Source of the DNA: DASUGC01 sp035606665
GTDB taxonomy: Bacteria; Acidobacteriota; Vicinamibacteria; Vicinamibacterales; SCN-69-37
Length of the DNA: 64,000 nucleotides
Reading direction: 5' to 3'
Assembly (NCBI GenBank): GCA_035606665.1
Contig: DATNEY010000056.1
Location: 1 to 64,000 of the forward strand
Numbering within the stretch: position 1 is the first letter of the stretch; every line of letters starts with the position of its first letter. This document shows positions 9,087 to 17,915 of this stretch, piece by piece. The notes beneath the pieces are model-generated. The model saw only the letters and a list, made by a program, of their open reading frames with translations. It ran no database searches and was not told the origin of the DNA. Both the position numbers and the translations under genes were made by a program.

Positions 9087-11326
9087 ACTGGAGAACCGGC
9101 GTCCGTGTCGGTGTCGCGGTGATCGGGATTGGTGTCGCGACCGCGGTCTTCGTGAAGTCTCGCGGCGGTCCGCCACCGCCACCACTTCCAGTGGACCCGC
9201 CGAAGCTCGATTCCAACGTCAGCCTGATCGGCGGTCCTGGCAAGCTCATTCAGTACAAGGACGGCAAACCGTCCGTTGAAATCACGGCGACGAAGCAGAC
9301 GAATTTCACCGATGGCCGCGTGCGACTGGAGGATGCGCTCGTCAAAGGCCTCGGCGAGAAGACGTTTACGTTGCGCGGCGCGATCGTGGACACCAAGGGG
9401 CCGGCTGTCTCCGGCGAGAACCCGAATCAGTTCGAGATCTCCGGTGGCTTCAAGTTCGAGAGCTCGGACGGCATGGTCGTCGAATCGGACAAGGGCTCGT
9501 ACGACGACGCAAGCGGCGTGATGACGATCCCCGGCGCTACGAGCTTTCGGCGCGGCCGGATCTCAGGCACATCGAACGGCGCAACCTACGAGCGCGACAA
9601 GGATGCCATCACTTTTCTTGACGCCGCGAAGGCCGACGTGGCCGCTGACGCGAACGGGAAGGGCGTGGCTCAGGCCACCTCCCGGCGCATGATCATGACC
9701 CGCGGTCAGCACGCGCTCCAGATGGAAGACGGAGCGCGCATCGTCGGTGACGTTCAGGTTCTGTCCGCGCAGAAGGCGACGGTCGGATTCACCGAGGACG
9801 AGTCAGCGATGAAGTCCCTGGAGCTGACCGGGGCGGCCAGTGTGACGCCCGGTGCGGCCGCCGCGGCAGGGCAGCCCTCCATGAACGGCGACCGGATCAC
9901 GATGTCGTTCCAGCCGGATGGCGTCACGATGCAACACGCGACCCTCACGGGCCGCGCGGTCATGACGACCAGCGGTGACACCGGAACACGGGCGATCCGC
10001 GCCTCGTGGATAGACCTGTTCACCGGCAGCGACGGCCACACGCTGACGGCCCTCAAGGCGCGTGACAGCGTTGTCGTCGAGATTCCCCCAACCGCGAAGA
10101 CGGCTGGCCGATTCATCACCGCGACGACCTTGACCGCGACCGGCGAGGACAAGAAGGGGCTGACCTCTGCACGCTTCGAAGGCGGTCCCTGTTTCCAGGA
10201 AGACACCGCGCCCGCGGTTGCGGGGCGCGCGACAGTGCCGCCGGATCCGAACGCCTGCACGCCCGCCGCACGGGCCGCGGCGCGATCGCGGGCAGTGGGA
10301 GGCGCGCCGACGCGGCGCGTTGGAAGCGCCGTCGCGCTTGTCCTGAAGCTTGGAGGCGATCTCGACGCGATCGAGGAAGCCCAGTTTCAACAGGACGCTG
10401 TCTTTGACAGCGGACGTGCGACGGCGAAGGGATACCTCGCGACCTACGATGAGAAACGGGGCAGGCTGTTTCTGAGACCCGATTCGCGGAACGCCCGCCC
10501 GCAACCCAGCGTGGACACCGGTGAGATGACGGTCTCTGCGAATGAGATCGATCTCGAGACCGAGAGCGAGAATCTGGAGGCGCGCGGCGCCGTCGGAACG
10601 AGCACGCAGCGCAAGCCCGGGAAAGGGCAGCAATCGGCGTCGCTTTTCGAAGGCGACAAGCCGGTCTTCGGTACGTCCGACATGCTGGTGTACGTCCGCG
10701 AGACTGGAAAGGCGACCTACACGGGTAGTGCCCGGACACCGGCGCGGTTGGTGCAGGACACGACGGACATCGTCGCTGCGCGGCTCGAATTCACCGAAAG
10801 CACCAGCTATCTTGTGGCGAGAGGAAAGGTCGATTCCCGAATCGTAATGACGGGGCCGGCCGCCGACGCCAAGTCGCCTCCGAGACCGCAGAAATACCAG
10901 GTTCAGGCCGATATCCTCACGTATGACGACACGCGTCGGACGGCGGTCTATGAGGCGCCGCTTGTGGTGTTGACGACTGAGGACGGCAACAAGACCGAAG
11001 CCAGAAAGTTGACTTTCGAGCTGGCGAAGGAGACCCGCACATTGGATCGCATGCGCGCCGAAGGCGGGGTCTGGGCGACGCTCAGTGGTGGCTACGAAGT
11101 GACGGGAGATCTTCTGGTCTATCAGGCCGACACGGATATCTACACGGTCACCGGCAAGCCGGCGATCGTGAAATCCAAAGAGCAAAGCGGCCTCTGCAAG
11201 CGAACGACGAGTGCCAAACTCGAGATGAACCGGAAGACGGGTGCCGTCGAAGCTCCAGGCAGCCCCGCCGGCAGTTCGACTGACCCGATGCCCTGTTCGG
11301 AATCGATCCGCCCTCCTCGTAAATGA
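9083..11326 (+). CDS. Large LptC/LptA-like LPS-transport protein (fused)
   Basis: The 747-residue product has one membrane anchor (about residues 5-25), a Pro-rich spacer, then a long periplasmic part of beta-rich repeats. The first part looks like LptC. Later segments resemble OstA/LptA repeats, for example DGMVVESDKGSYDDASGVM, ATYDEKRGRLFL, DILTYDDTRRTAVYE and DLLVYQADTDIYTVTG. LptC and LptA are each about 185-190 residues in E. coli, so this chain is twice the length of both together. LptA links the inner-membrane exporter to the outer-membrane translocon. The position directly before lptB, with ATGA overlap, matches the lptC-lptA-lptB order, so this is probably both proteins in one chain. 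The family call is from pattern and context. Domain borders are uncertain. Confidence 0.75.
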   Translation: MNWRTGVRVGVAVIGIGVATAVFVKSRGGPPPPPLPVDPPKLDSNVSLIGGPGKLIQYKDGKPSVEITATKQTNFTDGRVRLEDALVKGLGEKTFTLRGAIVDTKGPAVSGENPNQFEISGGFKFESSDGMVVESDKGSYDDASGVMTIPGATSFRRGRISGTSNGATYERDKDAITFLDAAKADVAADANGKGVAQATSRRMIMTRGQHALQMEDGARIVGDVQVLSAQKATVGFTEDESAMKSLELTGAASVTPGAAAAAGQPSMNGDRITMSFQPDGVTMQHATLTGRAVMTTSGDTGTRAIRASWIDLFTGSDGHTLTALKARDSVVVEIPPTAKTAGRFITATTLTATGEDKKGLTSARFEGGPCFQEDTAPAVAGRATVPPDPNACTPAARAAARSRAVGGAPTRRVGSAVALVLKLGGDLDAIEEAQFQQDAVFDSGRATAKGYLATYDEKRGRLFLRPDSRNARPQPSVDTGEMTVSANEIDLETESENLEARGAVGTSTQRKPGKGQQSASLFEGDKPVFGTSDMLVYVRETGKATYTGSARTPARLVQDTTDIVAARLEFTESTSYLVARGKVDSRIVMTGPAADAKSPPRPQKYQVQADILTYDDTRRTAVYEAPLVVLTTEDGNKTEARKLTFELAKETRTLDRMRAEGGVWATLSGGYEVTGDLLVYQADTDIYTVTGKPAIVKSKEQSGLCKRTTSAKLEMNRKTGAVEAPGSPAGSSTDPMPCSESIRPPRK

Positions 11327-12051
11327 CGGCGACGCTCCGCACACACGGACTCACGAAGTCCTACAGCGGCAGGACTGTCGTACGGAACGTCGATCTCGAC
11401 CTGAAATCCGGCGAAATCGTCGGACTCCTCGGCCCGAACGGGGCGGGGAAGACTACGACCTTCAGCATGGTGGTCGGACTCGTCGGGCCTGACGCGGGTC
11501 GCGTCGTCTTCGATGACCAGGACATCACGAGCGACCCGATGTACGTGCGGGCCAGAAAGGGCATCGGGTATCTGCCGCAGGAGGCGTCGATCTTCCGTGG
11601 GCTGACGGTCGAGCAGAACATCCAGGCGATTCTTGAAACGCTGCCGATCGGTCGCGCCGAGCGCCGGACGCGGCTCGAGCAACTGCTCGAGGAACTGAAT
11701 CTCACGCCGCTGGCCCGCGCGCGGGCCTACACCCTGTCGGGCGGCGAGCGGCGCCGCGTGGAGATCACGCGCGCGCTCGTCAACCAGCCGAAATTCATGC
11801 TCCTCGACGAACCGTTCGCGGGCATCGACCCGATTGCGGTCGGCGATATTCAGAAAATCGTGTTTCATCTGAAGGCGCGCGGCATCGGCGTCCTCGTCAC
11901 CGACCACAACGTTCGCGAGACGCTCAAGATTACCGACCGCGCGTACATCATCCACGACGGGGCGGTGTTTCACAGCGGGACGCCTGCAAGTCTGGCGTCA
12001 GACGCGGAAGTCAAGCGCGTGTATCTTGGCGCGGATTTTCGCCTTGATTGA
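11323..12051 (+). CDS. lptB: LPS export ABC transporter ATP-binding protein
   Basis: LptB is the cytoplasmic ATPase that drives lipopolysaccharide extraction through LptF and LptG. The 242-residue protein has Walker A GPNGAGKTTT, Q-loop LPQEAS, signature LSGGERRRVEI and Walker B FMLLDEPFAGIDP, with the switch His in TDHNV. The signature LSGGERRRVEI and the phrase FAGIDPIAV are typical of LptB rather than other ABC ATPases. Its ATG overlaps the stop of the fused LptC/LptA gene. Its membrane partners are encoded by the LptFG fusion about 17 kb away. Confidence 0.96.
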   Translation: MTATLRTHGLTKSYSGRTVVRNVDLDLKSGEIVGLLGPNGAGKTTTFSMVVGLVGPDAGRVVFDDQDITSDPMYVRARKGIGYLPQEASIFRGLTVEQNIQAILETLPIGRAERRTRLEQLLEELNLTPLARARAYTLSGGERRRVEITRALVNQPKFMLLDEPFAGIDPIAVGDIQKIVFHLKARGIGVLVTDHNVRETLKITDRAYIIHDGAVFHSGTPASLASDAEVKRVYLGADFRLD

Positions 12052-12137
12052 GGCACGCCGTGCGGCCCTTGCAGATATCAAGCCAGCGCCGCCGCGTTTC
12101 CGAATAAGATTGGGGGCAGTGTCCGACACGCGTTGAC

Positions 12138-13556
12138 ATGGCATTTTCCCAGAAGCTCCAGGCTCGCCTAGCGCAGAAGCTCATTCTGACGCCGTCATTG
12201 CAGCAGGCAATCAAGCTGCTGCCGATGACGACGCTCGAGCTGGCCGAGCTGTTGAATCAGGAAATGGTCGAGAACCCCATGCTCGAGGAGGTTCCGACCG
12301 AAGAACCCGCGCAGGAAGCCGCCCAGACGCCGGAGGCGGAGAAGCCGAAGGAAACGAAGGACGAGCCCTGGGACGACGCCGACTACGAGTATTTCTTCGG
12401 CGAATACCTGGACGAGGGCTACAAGCCGCGGCAACCCCAGGAAGTCAAGGAACTGCCGCCCATCGAGAACACGCTCTCGACGAAGAGCTCGCTCGCCGAC
12501 CACCTCATGTGGCAGCTCAATCTCCAAACGACCGACGAGCTGCTCCGCGACATCGGCGCGGCCATCGTCGGAAACATCGACGACGACGGGTATCTCGTCG
12601 CCTCGGTCGATGAGATCGCCGCGCTGGGACCGTGGGAGATCACGGATGTCGAGCGCGGGCTCGAGCACGTCCAGACGTTCGACCCGATCGGCGTTGCCGC
12701 GCGCGATCCCCAGGAATGCCTGCTCCTCCAGATCCGCCACATGGGCCTTGCCGGCACGCCTGCCGAGACACTCGTTCGCGATCACCTGCCGCGCCTGAGC
12801 AACCAGCGGATTCCCGAGCTCGCGAAGGCCGTCGGGATCGAGCCCGAGGAAGTCAAAGCGCACATCGAGTTCATCAAGCACCTCGATCCGAAGCCCGGCG
12901 CCAGGTATAGCCCGCCGGATACGCAGTACGTCATCCCTGACGTCTACATCATCAAGACTGATGAGGGATACAAGGCGGTCCTGAACGAGGACGGACTGCC
13001 GCAGCTGCGCATCAGCCCCGTGTACCGCCGGCTGCTCGAGAAAAACGGCGAGGCTTCCGACGAAACGCGCGCCTACGTGAAGGACAAGTTCCGATCGGCG
13101 CTCTGGCTGCTGAAATCGGTCGACCAGCGCCAGAAGACCATCATCAAGGTCGCGACCAGCATCATCAATTTCCAGCACGGGTTCCTGGATCACGGCATCG
13201 AGCATCTGCGCCCGCTCGTGCTTCGCGACGTCGCCAACGACATCGGCATGCACGAATCGACCGTGTCGCGCGTGGTGAACAACAAGTACATGCACACGCC
13301 GCAGGGTGTGTATGAGATGAAGTTCTTCTTCCACAGCGGCATCAGCAGCTCGTACGGCGAGCACGTGTCGTCGGTGACGATCAAGCAGCGCATCAAGAAG
13401 ATCGTCGAAGCCGAGGACCAGAGGCGGCCGCTGAGCGACTCGAAGATCATGAACATCCTCCAGAAAGAGGGGCTGGCTCTGGCGCGGCGCACCATCGCGA
13501 AGTACCGCGAAGAGCTCAAGATCCCCACGTCCAACCAGCGGAAGGTTCTTTACTGA
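12138..13556 (+). CDS. rpoN: RNA polymerase sigma-54 factor
   Basis: RpoN directs RNA polymerase to -24/-12 promoters and needs AAA+ activators. The 472-residue protein has the Gln/Leu-rich region I (LILTPSLQQAIKLLPMTTLE), an acidic region II, the core-binding domain, and the RpoN box ARRTIAKYRE near residue 449, followed by PTSNQRKVLY. It lies 86 bp after lptB and 6 bp before hprK. In proteobacteria the lptB-rpoN pair is usually followed by hpf and ptsN, both absent here. I could not find a convincing -24/-12 promoter in the window, so its targets lie elsewhere or are too divergent to see. Confidence 0.97.
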   Translation: MAFSQKLQARLAQKLILTPSLQQAIKLLPMTTLELAELLNQEMVENPMLEEVPTEEPAQEAAQTPEAEKPKETKDEPWDDADYEYFFGEYLDEGYKPRQPQEVKELPPIENTLSTKSSLADHLMWQLNLQTTDELLRDIGAAIVGNIDDDGYLVASVDEIAALGPWEITDVERGLEHVQTFDPIGVAARDPQECLLLQIRHMGLAGTPAETLVRDHLPRLSNQRIPELAKAVGIEPEEVKAHIEFIKHLDPKPGARYSPPDTQYVIPDVYIIKTDEGYKAVLNEDGLPQLRISPVYRRLLEKNGEASDETRAYVKDKFRSALWLLKSVDQRQKTIIKVATSIINFQHGFLDHGIEHLRPLVLRDVANDIGMHESTVSRVVNNKYMHTPQGVYEMKFFFHSGISSSYGEHVSSVTIKQRIKKIVEAEDQRRPLSDSKIMNILQKEGLALARRTIAKYREELKIPTSNQRKVLY

Positions 13557-13562
13557 GCGCGC

Positions 13563-14543
13563 ATGGCAACCGGCGTGAGCGTGGGCGCGCTGCTTGGCGC
13601 CAGAGGCGCGGCAGGCGGTCTTGATCTCGATTTGCTCGCCGGTGCCGGCGGGCTCGACCGCAGGATTTCGCTCCCATACGTCCAGAAGACCGGCCTGGCC
13701 CTGGCCGGCTACGACGAATACCTTCGAGCCGGCCGCGTGCTGATCTTCGGCGAGAGCGAAATCCGTTTCCTTGAACAACTCAACGCAGGCGAGCGCGCAC
13801 AGGCGTTGCGCCGCCTGTTCACCAGGGATTTTCCCTGCGTGATGGTGACGATGGGCCTGGACGGCCCGGTGGAGCTCTCCGCGGAAGCCGAACGGGCGGG
13901 CGTGCCGGTGGTGCGTACCGCACTGCAGACGCCGGTGGCCATTGCCAGGCTCACCACGATTCTCGAGGACCGCATGGCGCCGCGGGAAACCCGGCACGGT
14001 GTCCTGATGGATATCCTGGGACTCGGCGTCCTGATGACGGGGGACAGTGGAATCGGCAAGAGCGAGTGCGCGCTCGATCTCATCGGCCGTGGGCACCGTC
14101 TCGTTGCCGACGATACCGTCGAGATTCGCTGCCGCGGCGAAGCGATCCTGATCGGCACCTGTCCGGAGCTGACGCGGCACCACGTCGAGATCCGCGGGCT
14201 CGGACTCATCAATGTCACCGACCTCTTTGGTGTATCCGCGACGCGTTCGTCGAAGCGGGTCGAGTTGATAGTCCACCTCGAGCGCTGGGATGAGACACGG
14301 GAGTACGATCGGCTCGGGCTCGACGTGACGACAACGGATGTGCTCGGGATCAACGTCCCGCTCGTCGTGATGCCCGTCGCTCCGGGCCGGAACATCGCGA
14401 TGCTCGTCGAAGTCGCGGCAAGGAACCACCTGCTGCGGTCTCGCGGCCGACATGCGGCGCGTGAACTGGTGGAGAAGCTCGAGCGCCGGCTCGAACAGCT
14501 CTCCGAGCGCGACGGCGACGATCTCGAGACGGAGGATCTGTGA
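13563..14543 (+). CDS. hprK: HPr kinase/phosphorylase
   Basis: HprK phosphorylates and dephosphorylates HPr on Ser46 according to cell energy state. The 326-residue protein has an N-terminal MurF-like domain and a C-terminal kinase domain. The P-loop GDSGIGKSE has its Lys at residue 166, and the family signature EIRGLGLINVTDLFG follows. Its substrate, an HPr with an intact Ser46, is encoded two genes downstream. It overlaps rapZ by four bases (GTGA). Confidence 0.96.
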   Translation: MATGVSVGALLGARGAAGGLDLDLLAGAGGLDRRISLPYVQKTGLALAGYDEYLRAGRVLIFGESEIRFLEQLNAGERAQALRRLFTRDFPCVMVTMGLDGPVELSAEAERAGVPVVRTALQTPVAIARLTTILEDRMAPRETRHGVLMDILGLGVLMTGDSGIGKSECALDLIGRGHRLVADDTVEIRCRGEAILIGTCPELTRHHVEIRGLGLINVTDLFGVSATRSSKRVELIVHLERWDETREYDRLGLDVTTTDVLGINVPLVVMPVAPGRNIAMLVEVAARNHLLRSRGRHAARELVEKLERRLEQLSERDGDDLETEDL

Positions 14544-15457
14544 CCGACTCCGCCAAGGCTGGGTCGGTCCGCCGAGCCGGACTGGGCCGCAGTGCCGCGC
14601 CGTTCGTCGTGGTGTCGGGCTTGTCCGGCGCGGGTAAATCGCACGCGCTTCGGGCGCTCGAGGACCTCGGCTACTTCTGCGTGGACAATCTGCCGGTCGC
14701 GTTGATCCCGGCGTTCGCGAACCTCGTCCTCAAGGAGAAGCGCCACGCCCGCGGCGCGGTCGTGGTCGACGTTCGCGAGGGCGAAGAGCTCCTGCGGTTT
14801 CCTGGCGAATACCGGCGCCTCAAGAAGGCCTACGGCCGTCGCGTCCGGCTGGTGTTCCTCGAGGCGAACGACAACGTGCTGGTGCGGAGGTTCAGCGAGA
14901 CGCGGCGTCCGCACCCGATCTACACGGCGCCGTCGGTCGGCGACGGGATCGCGAATGAACGGCGCCTGTTGCAGCCGTTGCGCAGGCTTGCGGATCAAGT
15001 CGTGGACACCAGCAGGTTGACGGTCCACGAACTCAGGCGGCGCATTCTCGAATCCACGGGCGGCAGCCATCGCGCAGCGCCGCTCCGGGTCAACGTCATG
15101 AGCTTCGGATTCAGGCACGGGATTCCCGGTGAAGCGGACATGGTCTATGACGTCCGCTTCCTGCCGAACCCCCATTTCGTGACGGCGCTTCGGCCCTGGA
15201 CCGGGAAGCATGCGCGCGTCGCCCGGTACGTCCTTGGATCGGCGGTTGCGCGCAGGTTCGTGAGCCTGACCGAGCGGTACCTGAGGTTCTTGTTGCCGCA
15301 GTACGTACGCGAGGGCAAGACGTACCTGACGATCGCCATCGGCTGCACCGGCGGACGGCACCGATCCGTTGCGATGGCGGAGGAGATTGGCCGGCGTCTG
15401 AAGCGGGTTCGTGGCGTCGATGTGCAGGTGCGCCACCGGGACGTCGGGGAAAGCTGA
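14540..15457 (+). CDS. rapZ: RNase adapter / nucleotide-binding protein RapZ
   Basis: RapZ in E. coli guides RNase E to the small RNA GlmZ and so tunes glucosamine-6-phosphate synthesis. In other bacteria it is a nucleotide-binding regulator of unknown target. The 305-residue protein has Walker A VSGLSGAGKS, the conserved FCVDNLPV segment and the C-terminal GCTGGRHRSV motif of the family. It sits between hprK and PTS genes, its usual context. A start inside the hprK stop (GTGA) implies coupling. Whether it binds RNA here cannot be judged. Confidence 0.95.
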   Translation: MTDSAKAGSVRRAGLGRSAAPFVVVSGLSGAGKSHALRALEDLGYFCVDNLPVALIPAFANLVLKEKRHARGAVVVDVREGEELLRFPGEYRRLKKAYGRRVRLVFLEANDNVLVRRFSETRRPHPIYTAPSVGDGIANERRLLQPLRRLADQVVDTSRLTVHELRRRILESTGGSHRAAPLRVNVMSFGFRHGIPGEADMVYDVRFLPNPHFVTALRPWTGKHARVARYVLGSAVARRFVSLTERYLRFLLPQYVREGKTYLTIAIGCTGGRHRSVAMAEEIGRRLKRVRGVDVQVRHRDVGES

Positions 15458-15463
15458 GGGAAC

Positions 15464-15904
15464 ATGGCCGACCGCTCCGCAACCCCAGGGGTCGTCGTGG
15501 TGACGCACGGCCAGTTGGCCGCCGAGCTGCTGAACGCCGCGGAAATGATCGTCGGCGATCTACCGGGCTATGCCGCCGTCTCAATCGGCTGGCATGACGA
15601 TGTGACCGTGGCCAAGTCGGCGATTTCCGCGGCCATCGACAAAGTGCGGACACCAGCGGGAGTGCTGCTGCTCACCGACATGTTCGGCGGCACCCCATCG
15701 AACCTTGGCCTGGCGTTTCTCGAGGCCGGGCAGGTGGAGGTCGTGACCGGCGTCAACCTGCCCATGCTGATCACGCTGGCGCGGGCCGCAGATGGTGAGG
15801 ATCTGCGGACGCGAGCGCGCAAACTCTGCGATCACGGCCGGACCGCCATTCGCGTCGCATCGGATCTCCTGCGGGCAGAACCGGAGTCGAGGAACGAGAG
15901 TTAG
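15464..15904 (+). CDS. PTS EIIA component, mannose/fructose-type
   Basis: This 146-residue single-domain protein belongs to the EIIA-Man family. His15 in VVTHGQLAAELL matches the phosphorylated His10 of E. coli ManX. DMFGGTPSN is the family signature. No EIIB, EIIC or EIID partner is nearby, which suggests a phosphate-carrying regulator rather than a sugar transporter. The start ATG is 6 bp after rapZ, and its TAG directly abuts the GTG of the HPr gene. Confidence 0.92.
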   Translation: MADRSATPGVVVVTHGQLAAELLNAAEMIVGDLPGYAAVSIGWHDDVTVAKSAISAAIDKVRTPAGVLLLTDMFGGTPSNLGLAFLEAGQVEVVTGVNLPMLITLARAADGEDLRTRARKLCDHGRTAIRVASDLLRAEPESRNES

Positions 15905-16171
15905 GTGATCCAGCGAGCCGTGCCAATTGTGAACGCCCTGGGCCTGCACGCGCGCGCAGCGGCGAGGTTCGTCCGGATGGCGGGCGCGTTCAAGTCGCAG
16001 ATTCGAGTCTCTCGTGGCAACCGTACGACCGATGGCAAGAGCATCCTCGGGCTGCTGTTGCTTGCTGCCGCGCGGGGCACGGAAATCCTCATCAGCGCGG
16101 ACGGCCTGGACGAATCCGAGGCGCTCGACGCGCTGGCGGGCCTGGCGTCGCGCGGGTTCGAGGAAGCATGA
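15905..16171 (+). CDS. ptsH: Phosphocarrier protein HPr
   Basis: HPr takes phosphate from enzyme I on His15 and passes it to EIIA proteins. The 88-residue sequence has NALGLHARAA with His15 and GKSILGLL with Ser46, the HprK target, at the canonical positions. Translation probably starts at GTG 15905, immediately after the EIIA stop, and the end overlaps the enzyme I ATG. Both phosphorylation sites are intact, so the HprK switch is probably functional. Confidence 0.94.
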   Translation: MIQRAVPIVNALGLHARAAARFVRMAGAFKSQIRVSRGNRTTDGKSILGLLLLAAARGTEILISADGLDESEALDALAGLASRGFEEA

Positions 16172-17913
16172 CGCGCCTAGTCGGCAGAGGCGTGGCGCCC
16201 GGCATCGCCATCGGCCGCGCGCTCGTGGCGGTCCGCGAGGCGAAGCACGTTCGCTACCGGCTGGCGTCGAGCGGCGTCGACCGTGAGCGGCAGCGGCTCC
16301 GCGCGGCCGCGGCCAGGACGAGCCGTGAGCTCGAAGAGATCTCCGCGCGGGTCTCACGCACCATCGGTCCGGCGCAGGCGGCGATCTTCGCCGCGCAGCT
16401 TCTGATGCTCGACGATCCGCTGTTCACGCGGCGGGCGGAGGAGCTGATCAGGCTCGAGCGGATCAACGCCGACTGGGCGCTCGAGCGCGCGATGGCCGAG
16501 TTGTACGAGCGCTTCGCCGTCGAAAGCGACGGGTGGCTGCGGGAGCGAAGCGGCGATCTCGCTGATGTCTGCGGCCGGCTTCAGCGCAACCTTCGGCCTG
16601 GCAGCGATCCGCTCATCGACCTGATCCAGGAAATCGAGCCGCCGGTCGTCCTCGTCGCCGACGAGCTGCCACCCTCGGTCGCGGCGCAGCTCGACTGGTC
16701 GCGTGTCCGGGGCCTCGTGTGCGACATCGGAGGCCCGACCCACCACACTGTGATTCTCGTGCGGTCGCTCGGCGTTCCCGCGGTGGTCGGCCTCGGTGGC
16801 GCGACAAGCGTGATTGCGCCCGGACAGATGGTCGCGCTCGATGGGACGGCCGGCGAAGTTGCCGTCGAGCCCGCCGAGAGCGACCTTGCGAGGTGGCGCA
16901 CGCGCGCCGAGGTCGTGCTGGCGGGGGAGCGGGCGCTCGATCACCTCAGGGATCGGCCTGCGGAGACCGCCGACGGCATCAGGCTCGCGCTCGAAGCGAA
17001 CCTGGAGATCGCCGACGAAGTGCATCGGGTGCGCGAAAGCGGCGCCGAAGGCATCGGCTTGTTTCGATCGGAGTTTCTGCTCGACGCGACTGGTGCGGCG
17101 CCGTCCGAGGACGAGCAGCTAGTGACGTACCGCGGCCTCCTGGAGGCCGTTGCTCCGATGCCGGTGACGATCCGCACCTTTGACGCCGGTGACGATCGTC
17201 ACAGCGCTGCCCGCACGGCGGGTCATCGGGATCGGTTCGGCGTCCGGGGCATCCGGTCCGCGGTGCTACATGACGACCGGTTCAGGGTCCAGATTCGCGC
17301 GTTGCTGCGCGCGTCACCGGCGGGTCGGCTGCGGATCCTGCTGCCATTCGTGACGAATACGCAAGAGCTGATGCAGGTGCGCGACGTGATCGCGGCGACG
17401 GCGCGCGAAGCCGATGTCCGGGACGCCGTACCGGTCGGCGCGATGATCGAGGTGCCCGCGGCGGCGCTGACCGTGGATCAACTCGCCCGGCATGCGGACT
17501 TCCTCAGTGTCGGGACCAACGATCTGATCCAGTACACTCTTGCCGTTGATCGCACCGACGAACGCCTGGCCGGGCACTACGAGCCGGCGGCGCCGGCGGT
17601 TCTGCGGCTTCTGCGGACGGTGGCACTGGCCGCCAGGCGCGCCGGCAAGCCGATCTCGGTCTGCGGTGAGATGGCCGCAGATCCTTTGATGGTGGCGCTG
17701 CTGGTTGGAATGGGATTCCGGGGCTTCAGCATGTCGGTATCGGCGATACCGGCGGTGAAAGCCGCGGTGGGACGAATCAACGGGCGGGAGGCCGCGGCCA
17801 TCGCGCGGCGTGCCCTCCGGGCCGAATCGGCCGAAGCGGTGCGCATGTTGCTGTCACCGCTGGCAACGGTCATCGCGCCGGCCGAAGCGGCCGCCGCGCT
17901 CAAACGGGAGTAG
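16168..17913 (+). CDS. ptsI: PTS enzyme I (PEP-protein phosphotransferase)
   Basis: Enzyme I autophosphorylates with phosphoenolpyruvate and phosphorylates HPr. The 581-residue length is normal. The active His is His193 in GGPTHHT, equivalent to His189 of E. coli (GGRTSHT). SVGTNDLIQYTLAVDR and SVCGEMAAD, with the catalytic Cys, are conserved. Two motifs are altered: the Arg of GGRTSHT is Pro190, and the PEP-site segment usually written RTxDIGGDK reads RTFDAGDDR. The protein may still work with changed PEP affinity. There are no sugar permease genes nearby, so it most likely feeds a regulatory relay. Confidence 0.93.
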   Translation: MTRLVGRGVAPGIAIGRALVAVREAKHVRYRLASSGVDRERQRLRAAAARTSRELEEISARVSRTIGPAQAAIFAAQLLMLDDPLFTRRAEELIRLERINADWALERAMAELYERFAVESDGWLRERSGDLADVCGRLQRNLRPGSDPLIDLIQEIEPPVVLVADELPPSVAAQLDWSRVRGLVCDIGGPTHHTVILVRSLGVPAVVGLGGATSVIAPGQMVALDGTAGEVAVEPAESDLARWRTRAEVVLAGERALDHLRDRPAETADGIRLALEANLEIADEVHRVRESGAEGIGLFRSEFLLDATGAAPSEDEQLVTYRGLLEAVAPMPVTIRTFDAGDDRHSAARTAGHRDRFGVRGIRSAVLHDDRFRVQIRALLRASPAGRLRILLPFVTNTQELMQVRDVIAATAREADVRDAVPVGAMIEVPAAALTVDQLARHADFLSVGTNDLIQYTLAVDRTDERLAGHYEPAAPAVLRLLRTVALAARRAGKPISVCGEMAADPLMVALLVGMGFRGFSMSVSAIPAVKAAVGRINGREAAAIARRALRAESAEAVRMLLSPLATVIAPAEAAAALKRE

Positions 17914-17915
17914 AG

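Noticed and set aside
11963..11980. Half of a parS-like sequence (TGTTTCAC) in lptB
   Set aside because: Only the left half matches; the palindromic other half is absent and the sequence is coding.
12195..15508. Two long minus-strand open frames (752 and 599 codons) opposite rpoN, hprK and rapZ
   Set aside because: Shadows of verified genes; composition is Arg/His/Asp-rich with no recognisable motif.
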